Positions 49,590 through 60,138 of a stretch of DNA of 64,000 nucleotides are shown one piece after another; positions within the stretch are counted from its first letter, which is position 1; every line of letters starts with the position of its first letter. The translations under genes and the position numbers were made by a program. This DNA is from Sipunculus nudus (taxonomy: Eukaryota > Annelida > Sipuncula > Golfingiida > Sipunculidae). Where the stretch lies: assembly GCA_026874595.1 (NCBI GenBank), contig CM049314.1:58941300-59005299 (forward strand), in the 5' to 3' direction. The notes beneath the pieces were generated by a model. The model was not told where the DNA came from. It did not search any database and saw nothing but the letters and a program-made list of their open reading frames with translations.

Positions 49590-50394
49590 GAATATCAGCC
49601 TTTTTAAGGTAATCATAAATAGTTATAATCAGTTTAATAATGTTTAGCTAAGTATTTACCTTTACGTTTGATACATTTTAATACATACGCATAATCATAT
49701 ATACTCAGTTCCTTTTCCTCCTATATTTGAGATGGGAACACCAAATGGAAAAAGTCAATTGATATTAAACATTAAAATACGTTAATTAATCTTTAACATC
49801 AAACCCAAAGGTTCTATGATGAACCATTTAACTTTCTTTTTTTCCCAAATAATGCATTTCAAATTAGGTTATTAATAGCTTTGACGATGAATATCTCTGG
49901 CCAAAAATAACCAAAATCACCTTCAGCAATATTATTTTATTTTCTCTAGATATACTAGGTAGCTAGTATGTTTTGTGATCCAGGGAATAATTAATCTTAG
50001 GGACTGTTGTTTATAAACGTTTATATGTTTCAACTTACCATACAGGTAACCATTGACCAATATAACACATTACAAAGTCAATAATATTCACTAATAAATT
50101 GGTAAATGTTTAACTTATCTGTGATCAGAAATACATTTTTGTTTTCAAAATGTTAACAACTTTACAAAGCAAAACGATTTTCTGTTTCTGTTCATTAAAA
50201 TTTTAAATTGACGGCAGAAAGAGAGCTGTCTTACAATAAATGTCAAAGGGGCCGAAAATCTCACTTAACACAATTATTAAGACCTAATAGACAGTCCGCT
50301 GGAAGACAGAAAGGCAATTATGAACCCTCCTGTGATTGTTATGTGCTACCGGCAGCAGACGACTTGTGATGAATAAATACTGTCTGTCCCCCAA
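49586..50394. other. Non-coding AT-rich stretch
   Basis: Nothing recognised. Confidence 0.5.
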
Positions 50395-50857
50395 GTCTAT
50401 TAATCATCTTCCATCTGTTAAACAAAGGTGAACAAAACCATCATAACATAATACAATCATGGTATAGTCAAACGTTTTCAGAGGTTTTAAATTGTTCAGT
50501 GTTGTATCTAGTGCCACAAAAAGGATGCGCTCCATGGTTTGTACTTTTTATTTTTATTTTTAGAAATACAGTTTCATATGCTTTTCTGTTATCAATCAGT
50601 TGTATCCCATATGTTAAACATCAAAGTGTTAATTAACCTAAATCAGAGGTTTTGGATTTGTTCCAGGTTGTATCTTTTTATGACACAACAAAACAGGGAT
50701 ATGCTCTTGGATATACATTTCTGTGATCAATAATTTATCTTCCATCTGTCAAATGAATATGCACAAAACACGATAACCAATTATTGTGTTAATTAAACAG
50801 CATAAGAGGTTTTCGGTTTGTTCCAGGTTGTATCTTATAATAACACAACAAAATTAA
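50395..50857. repeat. Three-copy degenerate tandem, unit about 163 bp
   Basis: AGAGGTTTT recurs at 50480, 50645 and 50805 (spacing 165 and 160), each time followed by TTGTTC.G.GTTGTATCT and CACAACAAAA, and preceded by a TC.ATCTTCCATCTGT.AAA-type block and a GTGTTAATTAA-type block. Units 2 and 3 are more alike than unit 1. Non-coding. Confidence 0.75.
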
Positions 50858-52809
50858 AAATCTGTAAACCTGTTGTTTTTTTTTTTGCGAATTGCACTGC
50901 CATGTTATCTGTTGTCAACTTTACTCCGTGATCCCAGTTTTATTTTACATTAATTCATTTTATGGCGCGCTAATATTCTGACTTCTATCCGGTCACTAAT
51001 TTGGACTTTCTGAAACTATCAGATGGTTTTATTGATATTCAGTTGTTGGATTCATAGTTGCGGGCCGTATTTGTCTTGATTTCCACATTATTAATGTTTT
51101 CTCGAGAATTCCTTTATTCATCATAGAAAAATCTAAATAGTGCACATACGCATAATTCTGAAGTATTCAATGTGCACGTAAGACATTCTTCAATAATGGG
51201 AACACAAGGGTGTATCAAACGTGTGCAAATTCTTGTTTATCGTTGAAAAATATCTTATATCTGAAGAAAAAAAAATCATAAGGCCGAAAAAATAAAAGGT
51301 ATGTTCCTCAGGTACCGTCCACATCAATTTTAAACCGCCCGTTATTAATATAAACTTACCAATTATGAGCTTCAGGCCCTCGGAAATTAGTTCAAGAAGG
51401 TAAAATAATACAAATTTGATAAAATTCCCTATATATTGAAGTGTTTTTAACTGTTTAGCAAAAAAAAATATGTTAATTTCATGCTTTACCTTGATCATAT
51501 GACATTTTAATCGAAACATACAAAAAAAGGTAAACAAATAATCAATCGCCCGCCCACATTAATATATGAAATAAGTGCCCGAGAACCAAACCTCATTTTT
51601 TTGCCTAATATCATAAGTACCTCAGGAACATAAGATGTTAATGTGTGCACTGTCTTTGAACGCTATAGGTACTGGTGACATATATAAGACAATGTGCCAA
51701 TGAGGCTACACTATGAACGATTTTTAACTGTGTTGGCTGCATGGGTATGTTATTCACGACGGTTTTATTTCCGCGATTTTTAAGATTTAGCTAATATCAC
51801 GAATTTGAAACCCTGATAGAGCCAGTTCATGTGCGTGTAAAGCAGACAGGGCTCCTTTTTTTAGTGCACTGGTGTACGGATGATGATTTGTAAATCCGTG
51901 AATATAGTTATTATTAATACAGTAATGGTTTTAGAAACTAAATATGTCAGTAAGCATATATACCCCGCCATTTAAGACAGGCCCAATGACTTTTTTTGTC
52001 ATATTTCATTTAGCCGTTAAGAAAAGTCATTTTATTTTTTCATTGCAATAAAACAAGCACCAATAACAGCTCCATCAAATGTGCTTATTTGTATATATAT
52101 ATATATATGTTGCTTTCAGATACATAACATATAGCCGCAGTTGTCATATAAGCCATTTAAATGAGTCTAAACATGTAGCCTCAATCATATTATTGCAAAG
52201 CCAGACTATCTAGAGAAAAAGAACATATATATGTTGTTAAGCCAGGGAGCCTGGGGACCGGAAATTGCCGATTTTTGGCTACTGGTTTAGTCTGAGCTCT
52301 GAGCGGGCCCGATCCTCGAAGGTATGTCTTAAATTATGTGTAAACGACTTGGATACAGCCAGGCGATGCATCCCTGACGGCCGATTTCAGTTTCGTCTCC
52401 CATTCAAGATTTACTTTGAGGCTGCTGGTTCGCAGAGTATTTTTACGAGTCTAGGGAACCAGCGACTATTCGTAAAGCTTTACCTGAGTTTCAATATTAC
52501 CCACGTGACCTTGATATGTAACTCCTGCCGCTGTGACGTTTCTGTCTAGGAGGTTGTTCTTCTACTTTAACAACACTTACTGTTAGGGCAGAGTTTCAGG
52601 TTGCATAAATAGGTTTATATGTGTGTATGATTAAGAGTGTACTATATATATTTTTTTTCAAATATATCGCTCTGTTTATAGATCTAATTTTTTTGGGTAT
52701 AAATTTCAATATATTAAGAATACAAGCCTCCATCATTTGGTATTTGGTTCGGGGATGGGGGGGGGGGGGTTCTATTGTATGTTGCTCCCTAAACCTTTTT
52801 TTAATTCAC
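50858..52809. other. Non-coding stretch with short TA and G13 tracts
   Basis: TA occupies 52092-52109 and 13 G occupy 52757-52769. The minus-strand frame of 115 codons (51190-51537) is AT-driven and unrecognised, as is the plus-strand frame at 52265-52549. Confidence 0.55.
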
Positions 52810-53015
52810 TTATTCGGCCCCTGTTCCCAGGTTCATTCGTGTGTAAGTAACTATACATTTGTGAATATTCCTTAATGGCGTTCCTGAATCCGGATCACGT
52901 GGGGAATCCACACCAAAATCTGTTAGATTCCTCATTGACGCATTCCCGAAATGCCCTGAAAATTGCATGTGATTCCATTTATGATTTCGGGTTATGTTGT
53001 GAACGAACGCACACA
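52810..53015 (-). repeat. Dispersed repeat family E, copy 3, inverted
   Basis: Read on the minus strand it follows copy 2 closely: CATAAATGGAATCACATG, GGGCATTTCGGGAATG, TTTTGGTGTGGATTCC, GATCCGGATTCAGGAA and ATTAAGGAATATTCACAAATGTA. The overlapping frames on both strands here are shadows of this repeat. Confidence 0.8.
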
Positions 53016-53610
53016 CAAACACACAATATCGGATATGAAAGCATACCCTTGAGTCGGAGGCAACAATTGGTTATAGCTCTAAATTATCACGAGAAATTGT
53101 TAAGCCGTGATAATATTATATTCCTATCGTACGGCTATCTTCATTTTCCTCCAATAGGCAGTTACTATGACACATTCTGCAAATTAAGACTGATATGGAG
53201 GAACCCTCTTCAAACTCTTCCTTGTTGGTAGCAATCGACAATGAGCAAAATGTATTTAACGCAGCCGTTATCGTCTGTCGATGGGACACAAGTATATCAC
53301 AAGATTCCTATTCCTATTGTACATGCTTATAGCCCGACCTCGTTTACTATAATACCGGAACACTCTATTCTGAACACACACACACATATATATAAATTAC
53401 ACAGGAAATTTATTTTCCATTTGTACTAAAACCACATATTCTCGGGTTATGCTAGAGCGAATAACATATACCAAACTGGCGAAAGATCTGCCAGTGCATT
53501 TGAACACTAAGCATCTAAAACATGAGTAATGGTATAACGCTTTAACTTACCTGTATTACCTGTAAAAGAAAATAATGGTAATATAACACACACACATATA
53601 TATACAATAC
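53016..53610. other. Non-coding stretch
   Basis: Short CA/TA runs lie at 53379-53392 and 53585-53604. ACCAAAC.GGCGAAAGAT.T.CC at about 53470 recurs at about 60564. The plus-strand frame at 52875-53231 runs in from family E and is not recognised beyond it. Confidence 0.5.
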
Positions 53611-53815
53611 AGGTGAGGGGTAAAACACTGGGCTCTCTCCGCTGGCGACCCGGGTTCGATCCCCGATGTGGCTATGAGATTGGGTTGCAGTTGCCCGTCC
53701 AAGGCTAGTGGTTTTCTCCGGGTTCTCCGGTTTTCTCCACTCCTACATAATACCAAACTCCATCATTTGAGCCATGGAGAGTCCCTTGATTAGGTATAAT
53801 AACAGTAACATTATT
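53611..53815 (+). repeat. tRNA-derived SINE, family B, with intact head
   Basis: GGGGTAAAACACTGGGC is A-box-like, and GGGTTCGATCCCC (53652-53664) is a near-perfect B-box about 30 bases on, so the head derives from a tRNA and carries an RNA polymerase III promoter. The body has GCCCGTCCAAGG, GGTTTTCTCCGGGTTCTCCGG, ACCAAACTCCATCATTTGAG and an AT-rich end. A headless copy lies at 7490-7632. The minus-strand frame at 53556-53756 is a shadow. Confidence 0.82.
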
Positions 53816-54843
53816 GTTGCTACTATGATCGTAATTGGACAAATGTTTCGAGCGATCTGGTCATAAAGTATAGATATTTTTGTTACAATCGATTTTCTAA
53901 AAAAAAAAACCTGTCTTTGATGTTAGCATTATGTCAGAAGCTGACGTCCCTGTCATGTGACATAAAGGTCAAAGGTGAAATTCGAGCACCTGGGCCTTCA
54001 TTGTGCTATATGAGAGGTACCCTTGCGTATAATGATAACCAAAGGAATCCCCCGTCTTAAGTTCTTTTTAAGCCCTCTCATACTAAAGTATGTATTTATT
54101 TCCCTTACAAATTTAGCACTTATGGATAACCTGTGAACAAATCAATTACAATAGATCAACCGTTTTTGCATAATCACAATAAAGACATGGCAGAGTAGCT
54201 CTTATTAGCAGATGCTAGCCTTGAACAAAGTAAATATCAATTATCGTTTTTCCATGATTCCTTTGATCTTAACAAGCTGGTTGATGAGGAAAGTAAAATA
54301 AATCACCGACGAAGACTCGAACCGCACAATATGTCTAAGAAATCAGAGAGTGTTAACTTGAAAGCCCTTGGATAGAACAATAACTAGCTAGCAAGCAACT
54401 ACGTACAGGGATAGGAACTGTGTTTGGCTGTACCAGCCGTCTTTTGTGTATGCAGACACCCTTTTTCATTTGCTGTCGGCCTTTTGTGGCCTTTGAATGA
54501 TGTGGTGACCCTCTTGAGGAAAGCTGCTACATAGTTTGACAAATCGCCATGCTCGGCTGATCTGACAAGATCAATTTAGTAGGAATCCTTCCCAGCATCC
54601 ATCGCTCCCAGGCATTTTGACTTTAGGGAATCGCAAGGTGGAAAATGGACCTGCTAAAATGTCATTCATTACGTTCGGTAGAATCCTCAGATGGTTGTTT
54701 TTTATAAAGTGTGTTTGCCAATGCGAAATAAAATTTACCTGTGTTCACTGAAGGCTGCAGACTGCTATCCTAACAAATATTCACCTGTCCATCCATAACT
54801 CTGTCCATCCTTCCTCTGAGCCATCCATCCATCGATCAACTCA

Positions 54844-54847
<4 letters not shown>
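53816..54847. other. Non-coding stretch
   Basis: GACTCGAACCGC near 54314 is an isolated inverted B-box-like word. CCATCCATC words precede the CT array. Nothing else supported. Confidence 0.5.
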
Positions 54848-54888
<41 letters not shown>

Positions 54889-54950
54889 CTCTCTCTCGTA
54901 TTCTTTTTATTGCAAATATTTTCATCTCTATTTCTATACACATTTCGTAC

Positions 54951-55018
<68 letters not shown>

Positions 55019-55027
55019 GGGAGAGAG
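54848..55027. repeat. (TC)n ... (TA)n(GA)n G14 cluster
   Basis: CT occupies 54848-54898 with one interruption. After about 50 bases come TA (54950-54975), GA (54976-55007) and 14 G (55008-55021). The CT and GA arrays are complementary in inverted orientation and could pair over about 30 bases. Confidence 0.95.
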
Positions 55028-55598
55028 ATTGATTCTATCAGGTACCACTCTGTGTGTGCTTCTCTGTCAATCCGTGTGAATAATTAACTTCATCTAAGTT
55101 ATTTCCTTTCTTTAAACCCACTGCGGTCATTTACAATCAATCACTAAACCAAATGTTTGACGTCATCTCTTTTTTGTTTTGTCCCTCATTCGTCATCATT
55201 ATAATTTTAAACTGAAATATTCGAAGAAAACATAACAATATATTAGTAAATTAATACATGATATATTTTAAAGCGTTTGAATCCGCTGAACAAGCCAACC
55301 TTGTTAGTTGATATCAAGCTTTAATGTTAGGAATTAAATCAAAAATGACCTAATCCAACTCTATGGTGGTCATGGCGACGTACGTCAGTTTTCAAAATCC
55401 TGAGGTAAGCTATGCAAAGATAATGGATTACAGATATGTTTACCCTTTAATGCCGCCCAACTTGAAAAAATAATATTAAATGTGAGAGCAATCAGAATAA
55501 ATGACAAGAGATCCGATCCATTAACATATCAAAGACTTGGAGAGTAGCGTCATTTTATCCGTATTGACATTTTTACTGTACATTCATCTTAAAGATAT
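55028..55598. other. Non-coding stretch
   Basis: TGACGTCA occurs at 55158-55165. No gene. Confidence 0.5.
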
Positions 55599-55977
55599 CA
55601 GTGATGAAGTCGACTCCGCACCAACCGAGTCCGGACCACTTTTCCAGTCCAAATCCACCTTCTACTAGTCGTAGTCATTTGGAACCCGAGTCCAAGTCCG
55701 AGTCCAATGCAAATATGCTTCGAAAGCAAAAAAAATGAATATTTCAGTTTAAGGTGTACGTGTTTAAGTTAATTTACACATGCTGTTACTGAAATGGTTA
55801 ATTACATTTAGCTTTGTATATACATTGTAATTGTTTTGTAATTGTCTGTTTGTAGTTCACACCTGCATACATAGAAATGTTTATGGTATGTTTATTTTCT
55901 GTTGTACTTTGATCTGATTTCCGTGTAGAATTCAGAGTCCAGGACTTTCGAGTCCACGTCCGACTACTACATCAGTG
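55599..55977. mobile_element. hAT-like MITE, 379 bp
   Basis: The left end CAGTGATGAAGTCGACTCC and the inverted right end CACTGATGTAGTAGTCGGACG are imperfect terminal inverted repeats of CA.TGATG type. The eight bases outside each end (AAAGATAT and CTAGATAT) agree at six positions, consistent with an aged 8-bp hAT target duplication. The interior repeats GAGTCC words near both ends with AT-rich sequence between and has no open frame, so the element is non-autonomous. Confidence 0.65.
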
Positions 55978-56920
55978 CTAGATATAGCGATAAATATGAT
56001 CTTTTTGTATTTTGAACTTGTACCTTCAGTAATGTATTCGAGACAATTTGGACCGATACCAATAACGAAAGCCAAGCGTTTTCTTGCCACTACGTCATCA
56101 TACAAACAAGAAAAAAAGTATATATATAACCACTGATAAGGTGGAAAGAAGCGTAAGTTAAGAAGAAAGCAAAGCAAACGCGACGCATACCATATAAAAT
56201 TCCTTTGTACCCCCGAAATTAAAACCATATAAACCAAGACTATTTTGTTTCGAGACAGACCAAAACCCAAGAAACCAGGACCGTACCAGAAAAAAAATGC
56301 TCACGTGACCTACATCATTATAATTTGCAATGAAGGGACACTGTTGTCACAATAATAAACCCCTATCCTAGCATGCGTTTATTAACCATGTAAGCATACA
56401 CCCCCTCTGATACCTCAAATACAAGTCTGTATTCCCTCACATTATTAAAATAAAATAGAAAACAGCAGTTGATCTGGAGCACCCTGAAATACCACCCAAC
56501 GGATCGAGCGGAAGTGAATGCTGTTTAGCGGGGCAGGCTGGGACAGACCGATACCACTGATATGACGCTTGTCACGCCGCCTTAAGACAGTTTACACCCA
56601 GGGCTCTGTATCACAGTGGCACCGCGCCTGTATCCAAACAACTTATTCTTCAAGCGACCAGAGATATTGTTTCAAATATATTGATCTGACCAGGCCGCTG
56701 GTATGGGTGTTACCCTTGATCCCGAGGTACCTCGTCCAATTTAGTTTCGTCCTAGTTGTTACTCCGGTTTGAACTTTTGCTCCAAGTCCGGACCCTTGTG
56801 AGAGCGGATGATGTATCAGGCTTACAGACGCCTTCTGATTACCATCGTGTTTTACATACGTTACCACATAGCGGTCTTTGACAGCATTTTTAGGCCGATG
56901 GGGTATCGATGGAAAGGAAT
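55978..56920. other. Non-coding stretch
   Basis: The frames at 55932-56270 (-), 56569-56772 (+) and 56643-56867 (-) are unrecognised. Confidence 0.45.
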
Positions 56921-56925
56921 TACAA

Positions 56926-57263
56926 TGCGCATGCGCGGCAATGTGCCAATTGGTTTATTCTTGTTTCTACATGTGAGGTCCTCATTTTATAAAATAATGA
57001 ATTAAAGGGACCTATTCACATACTAGGGTTTTCTCCTTAAAATAATATATAATATAATACAATATAAATAGTTTCCTAAAACCGTTTGGTTCATCCTGTG
57101 CACAAGTGGAAATAAGCTCGTATCGATTATTGGATTCTGAACACGAGCATAACGCGCACCTGGCGGCCGCACCTCTCAACTTTTTTTAAGCTTCAAGCCT
57201 ATGTATCTTGTGTTTGTTCTTTCATATTTCTTCTCCATGTCTGGGAATTGTTGCGCATGCGCA
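56926..57263. promoter_or_regulatory. Pair of NRF1-type palindromes in a locally CpG-rich patch
   Basis: TGCGCATGCGCG at 56926-56937 and the perfect 12-base palindrome TGCGCATGCGCA at 57252-57263 match the NRF1 consensus, which in animals marks CpG-type promoters. Between them, about 57140-57175 has AACGCGCACCTGGCGGCCGC. Orientation and target gene are unknown; the neuroligin exon is 6.5 kb to the right. Confidence 0.3.
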
Positions 57264-57923
57264 GAAAAGGACATTTGATCACATCTCCTTGTTATGGAAA
57301 ACAGACACGTGGACAGAAGGTGAAAGGGGTTGAAGGAAGTACGAGTCTACTTTTAATGGGATATTTCAATTCATCCAAAATAAACTAATAGCGAGGAATA
57401 ACACAAACGTTATAATTGCAATTGATATTTACCTTAAATGTCATGCTTGTTTCTGACCTTGTAAATGTAAATAATATCATAATGTGTTGTATTATCGTTG
57501 CAAAAACTTTTTTAATGTATTAGACCGTTTAAAAGTCAATAAAGAATCGCTCAATAGTTCTTCAACTGCTGATTGTTCATTAACATTGATCATACCTATA
57601 AAAGATGCGTTATATTATTAAACCTTCCATTTATATTTTTTTCCCAAAACAGTTAATGTTATTAAATAAATAATATAACTAAATTATTCAAATTCAACCT
57701 TCTTCTGTCTTTATCATCTATATGATGGGTTACTTCAAAGATACCTCCATTACTACTTAAGCTAATACAACTTCGGGTGAGACACATATATCCAGTGGGT
57801 AGTACATTCATACAAGATCATTCCGTTGTGTGTCCCATATAGAAGAATAAATTGCAAGCGTGAATAGAAGTGTTCTCAAAATTTACAAATCGCACGTAAC
57901 TTTGTGGCTATTTATCGATTATG
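57264..57923. other. Non-coding AT-rich stretch
   Basis: Nothing recognised. Confidence 0.5.
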
Positions 57924-58610
57924 TTAGGATGTGTCTTGTTGGATATATTTCTTGGCCTTTTGACGATATAACGCTACTTCTTTTGTCTGTATAGTGATAT
58001 AAGCGGAGGTATGCGCTCTGTGTGTGCTATCGAGTATATCTTTGTCATTTTGCTGCGACACCGCCAGTGCCTCACACAGAGAGTACATGTTTGACACAGT
58101 GACATACCAAGGCAAATTGTCGTGTTCAAGTCGGGACCAGTCATTGTCAATAATGACACAGACGACGGCCAGACCATCACCCGTAACCTGGTTAAGTAGC
58201 GACCAGTGGCAGGGGCCAGCGCAAATGGCCGCCATCATAAAACTCAAGGGAAACAATAAAATACAAACAGGGCAAACTGGAGCAGATTGCAGCGGTCCAT
58301 TGTCCTTAATCCGTGCTTGATCATTCAATGGAGAATTCTTAAAATAGATTGACTTTGACCTTTTTGTCTTTAAGAAGGTCGCAGATCTACAAAATCTTTG
58401 ACTGCTAGGGATAAAAATGGAGGATACGATCGCAGTGCTTCCCAGAATCCCGTGTTTGTTGATCTTGTGAGAGTGCACCGTTCGTTTGAATGGTCGTTTT
58501 CCAGGGGCCGGGCGTGCGGTTATTACGTAAAACCTGACCTCTGGTGTCGCCCGTGCTCCTATGGAAACGGCCGTACATAACACTAAGAATAGGTTACATG
58601 GACAACACAA
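57924..58610 (-). CDS. Unrecognised 228-codon open frame (weak candidate exon or gene)
   Basis: This is the longest uninterrupted frame in the window that is not built on a simple repeat. The C-terminal half has balanced composition, with a hydrophobic patch GDGLAVVCVIID at about residues 142-153, and ends YRQKAKKYIQQDTS before the stop. A T/C-rich run ending CCCTTGAG, at about 58275-58245 read leftward, could be an acceptor for a shorter terminal exon beginning near the MMAAICAG segment. The first methionine is followed by a cysteine-rich hydrophobic start that could mimic a signal peptide. Several plus-strand frames overlap it, so its length may reflect the raised GC content of 58.0-59.2 kb. 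No family recognised. Could be a real exon, a pseudogene or chance. Confidence 0.15.
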   Translation of the reverse strand: MCCPCNLFLVLCTAVSIGARATPEVRFYVITARPAPGKRPFKRTVHSHKINKHGILGSTAIVSSIFIPSSQRFCRSATFLKTKRSKSIYFKNSPLNDQARIKDNGPLQSAPVCPVCILLFPLSFMMAAICAGPCHWSLLNQVTGDGLAVVCVIIDNDWSRLEHDNLPWYVTVSNMYSLCEALAVSQQNDKDILDSTHRAHTSAYITIQTKEVALYRQKAKKYIQQDTS

Positions 58611-60084
58611 TTTCTCCGTTGGCTCACGGGATTTTTTGGATATTTTATTAAAAGGAAATTGCCGTCAACTAGACAGACTTATGACCAGGCTTGTATTTCC
58701 ATGTCTACTCGGGCGGCATTTACGCCGAAAATCACCGATAAATCCCGAACGTTAGATCAAGGCTGGGGGCGGGGTATTGTTTCCTTGGGTGGGAATTTGA
58801 CATTTAACCACGAAGAAATCCCTTTGAGTTCCTGCCGGCGTCTGACGGATTGCGAAGGTATTCTAATTTTACCTTCGGATCGCCCATCACAAACAAAGAC
58901 ATGTTTTCACAGATGTGCCTATCCGCGCGGTTCAGTCTCCATTGCCCGGGAGCGGACGGTTGCATTTGTAATAAAACGGATTTATGTTCCATTCTGAACA
59001 AGAGAGTCTTACCCTAAACCACAAGAAAATCCCAGCGCTCCGTCAAAGCAATCCGGCCAACCAGGGTCTCTAAGAGAATCACTCCTCTCCAATTTACGTT
59101 TGTTTTCACCAGATGTTGGTCTTCGTGTCTTATTCATGTCCTGGCGGCGCGATTCTCAGTTTACCACCGATCCTCAAGCCAAGTCGGTGCGAAATGCGCC
59201 CATAAACGGCCATAGTCTGGTCACATAGGGTTGGACATTTGCTCACGTCAGAGATTTATTTATATACCATCACTCACAGATTTGCTACTTTGATTTGCCA
59301 ATGCCATATCTGTTATATTTGGCCATTTTCATTGTTTAGCCTTGATGACAAACAAGGTCTGCTTAGTATAAATAGTGGCTGATTTTTTGTGTGTCTTAAA
59401 ATATCCGGAGTTTAAATATATATTTACACAACTCTGTTTATCAGACGGTCTTTTACAGAGTTTAAATTAAATTCCAAAGAGCTGGTCAGATCAAGGATAA
59501 TGGCCATTTCGCGAAAGTGAGTTTAGTACACACTTGTTGTGAAGAACTAAAGATTAAGATGTATTTAGCGGAGATGTTATGTAATTTTTGCGGAGGTGTC
59601 AATATTTCAAACAGCTGGCAATGCTGACGTGTGCTTCCAACCTAATCAGACAGGCTTTTCTATTCTGATCTCAATCATCAGCAGGTGATTTTGTAACTCA
59701 CAGTTTTTTTGTTTAAGGTCTTAAAAATTAAGATTACGCCCATAAATAAAAAATGCTTTGTTTTTCTCATACATTTTAGGGCTGGTCGACATAAGAGTAG
59801 ACGTTTCATTGTTTGCTGTGTTCAAACAAAATGGTTAATGATATAACATATAGATAGCAATTTTAGTTGACGTTTGCAGAACTGGAAAGGTAGGACAAAG
59901 GTTACTAACAATAAAATCCGTACATATCAATTCGAGAATTCTCGTAAATTTAGTAAATTTAGTGATGGATATTTGAATAAAGGATCATCATTTTTGCATG
60001 ACCAAAATAAAGATTGGGTCCGGCAATTAGCATGTGACCATTGATGCTTGATTCCGTGTCTCAATTTTACTTTACCACATACTT
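58611..60084. other. Non-coding stretch, GC-richer at its left
   Basis: Bases 58440-59230 are noticeably richer in CpG. The plus-strand frames there (58561-58997) are unrecognised. From about 59230 the DNA is ordinary AT-rich sequence. Confidence 0.5.
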
Positions 60085-60138
60085 TGAGAGAGAGAGAGAG
60101 AGAGAACGAGAGAGAGAGAGCGGGGGGGGGGGGGGGGG
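60085..60138. repeat. (GA)n followed by G17
   Basis: About 35 bases of GA with an AACG interruption, then C and 17 G (60122-60138). The same GA-then-G arrangement is seen at 54976-55021. The 166-codon minus-strand frame crossing it (59927-60427) is unrecognised and partly repeat-driven. Confidence 0.95.
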
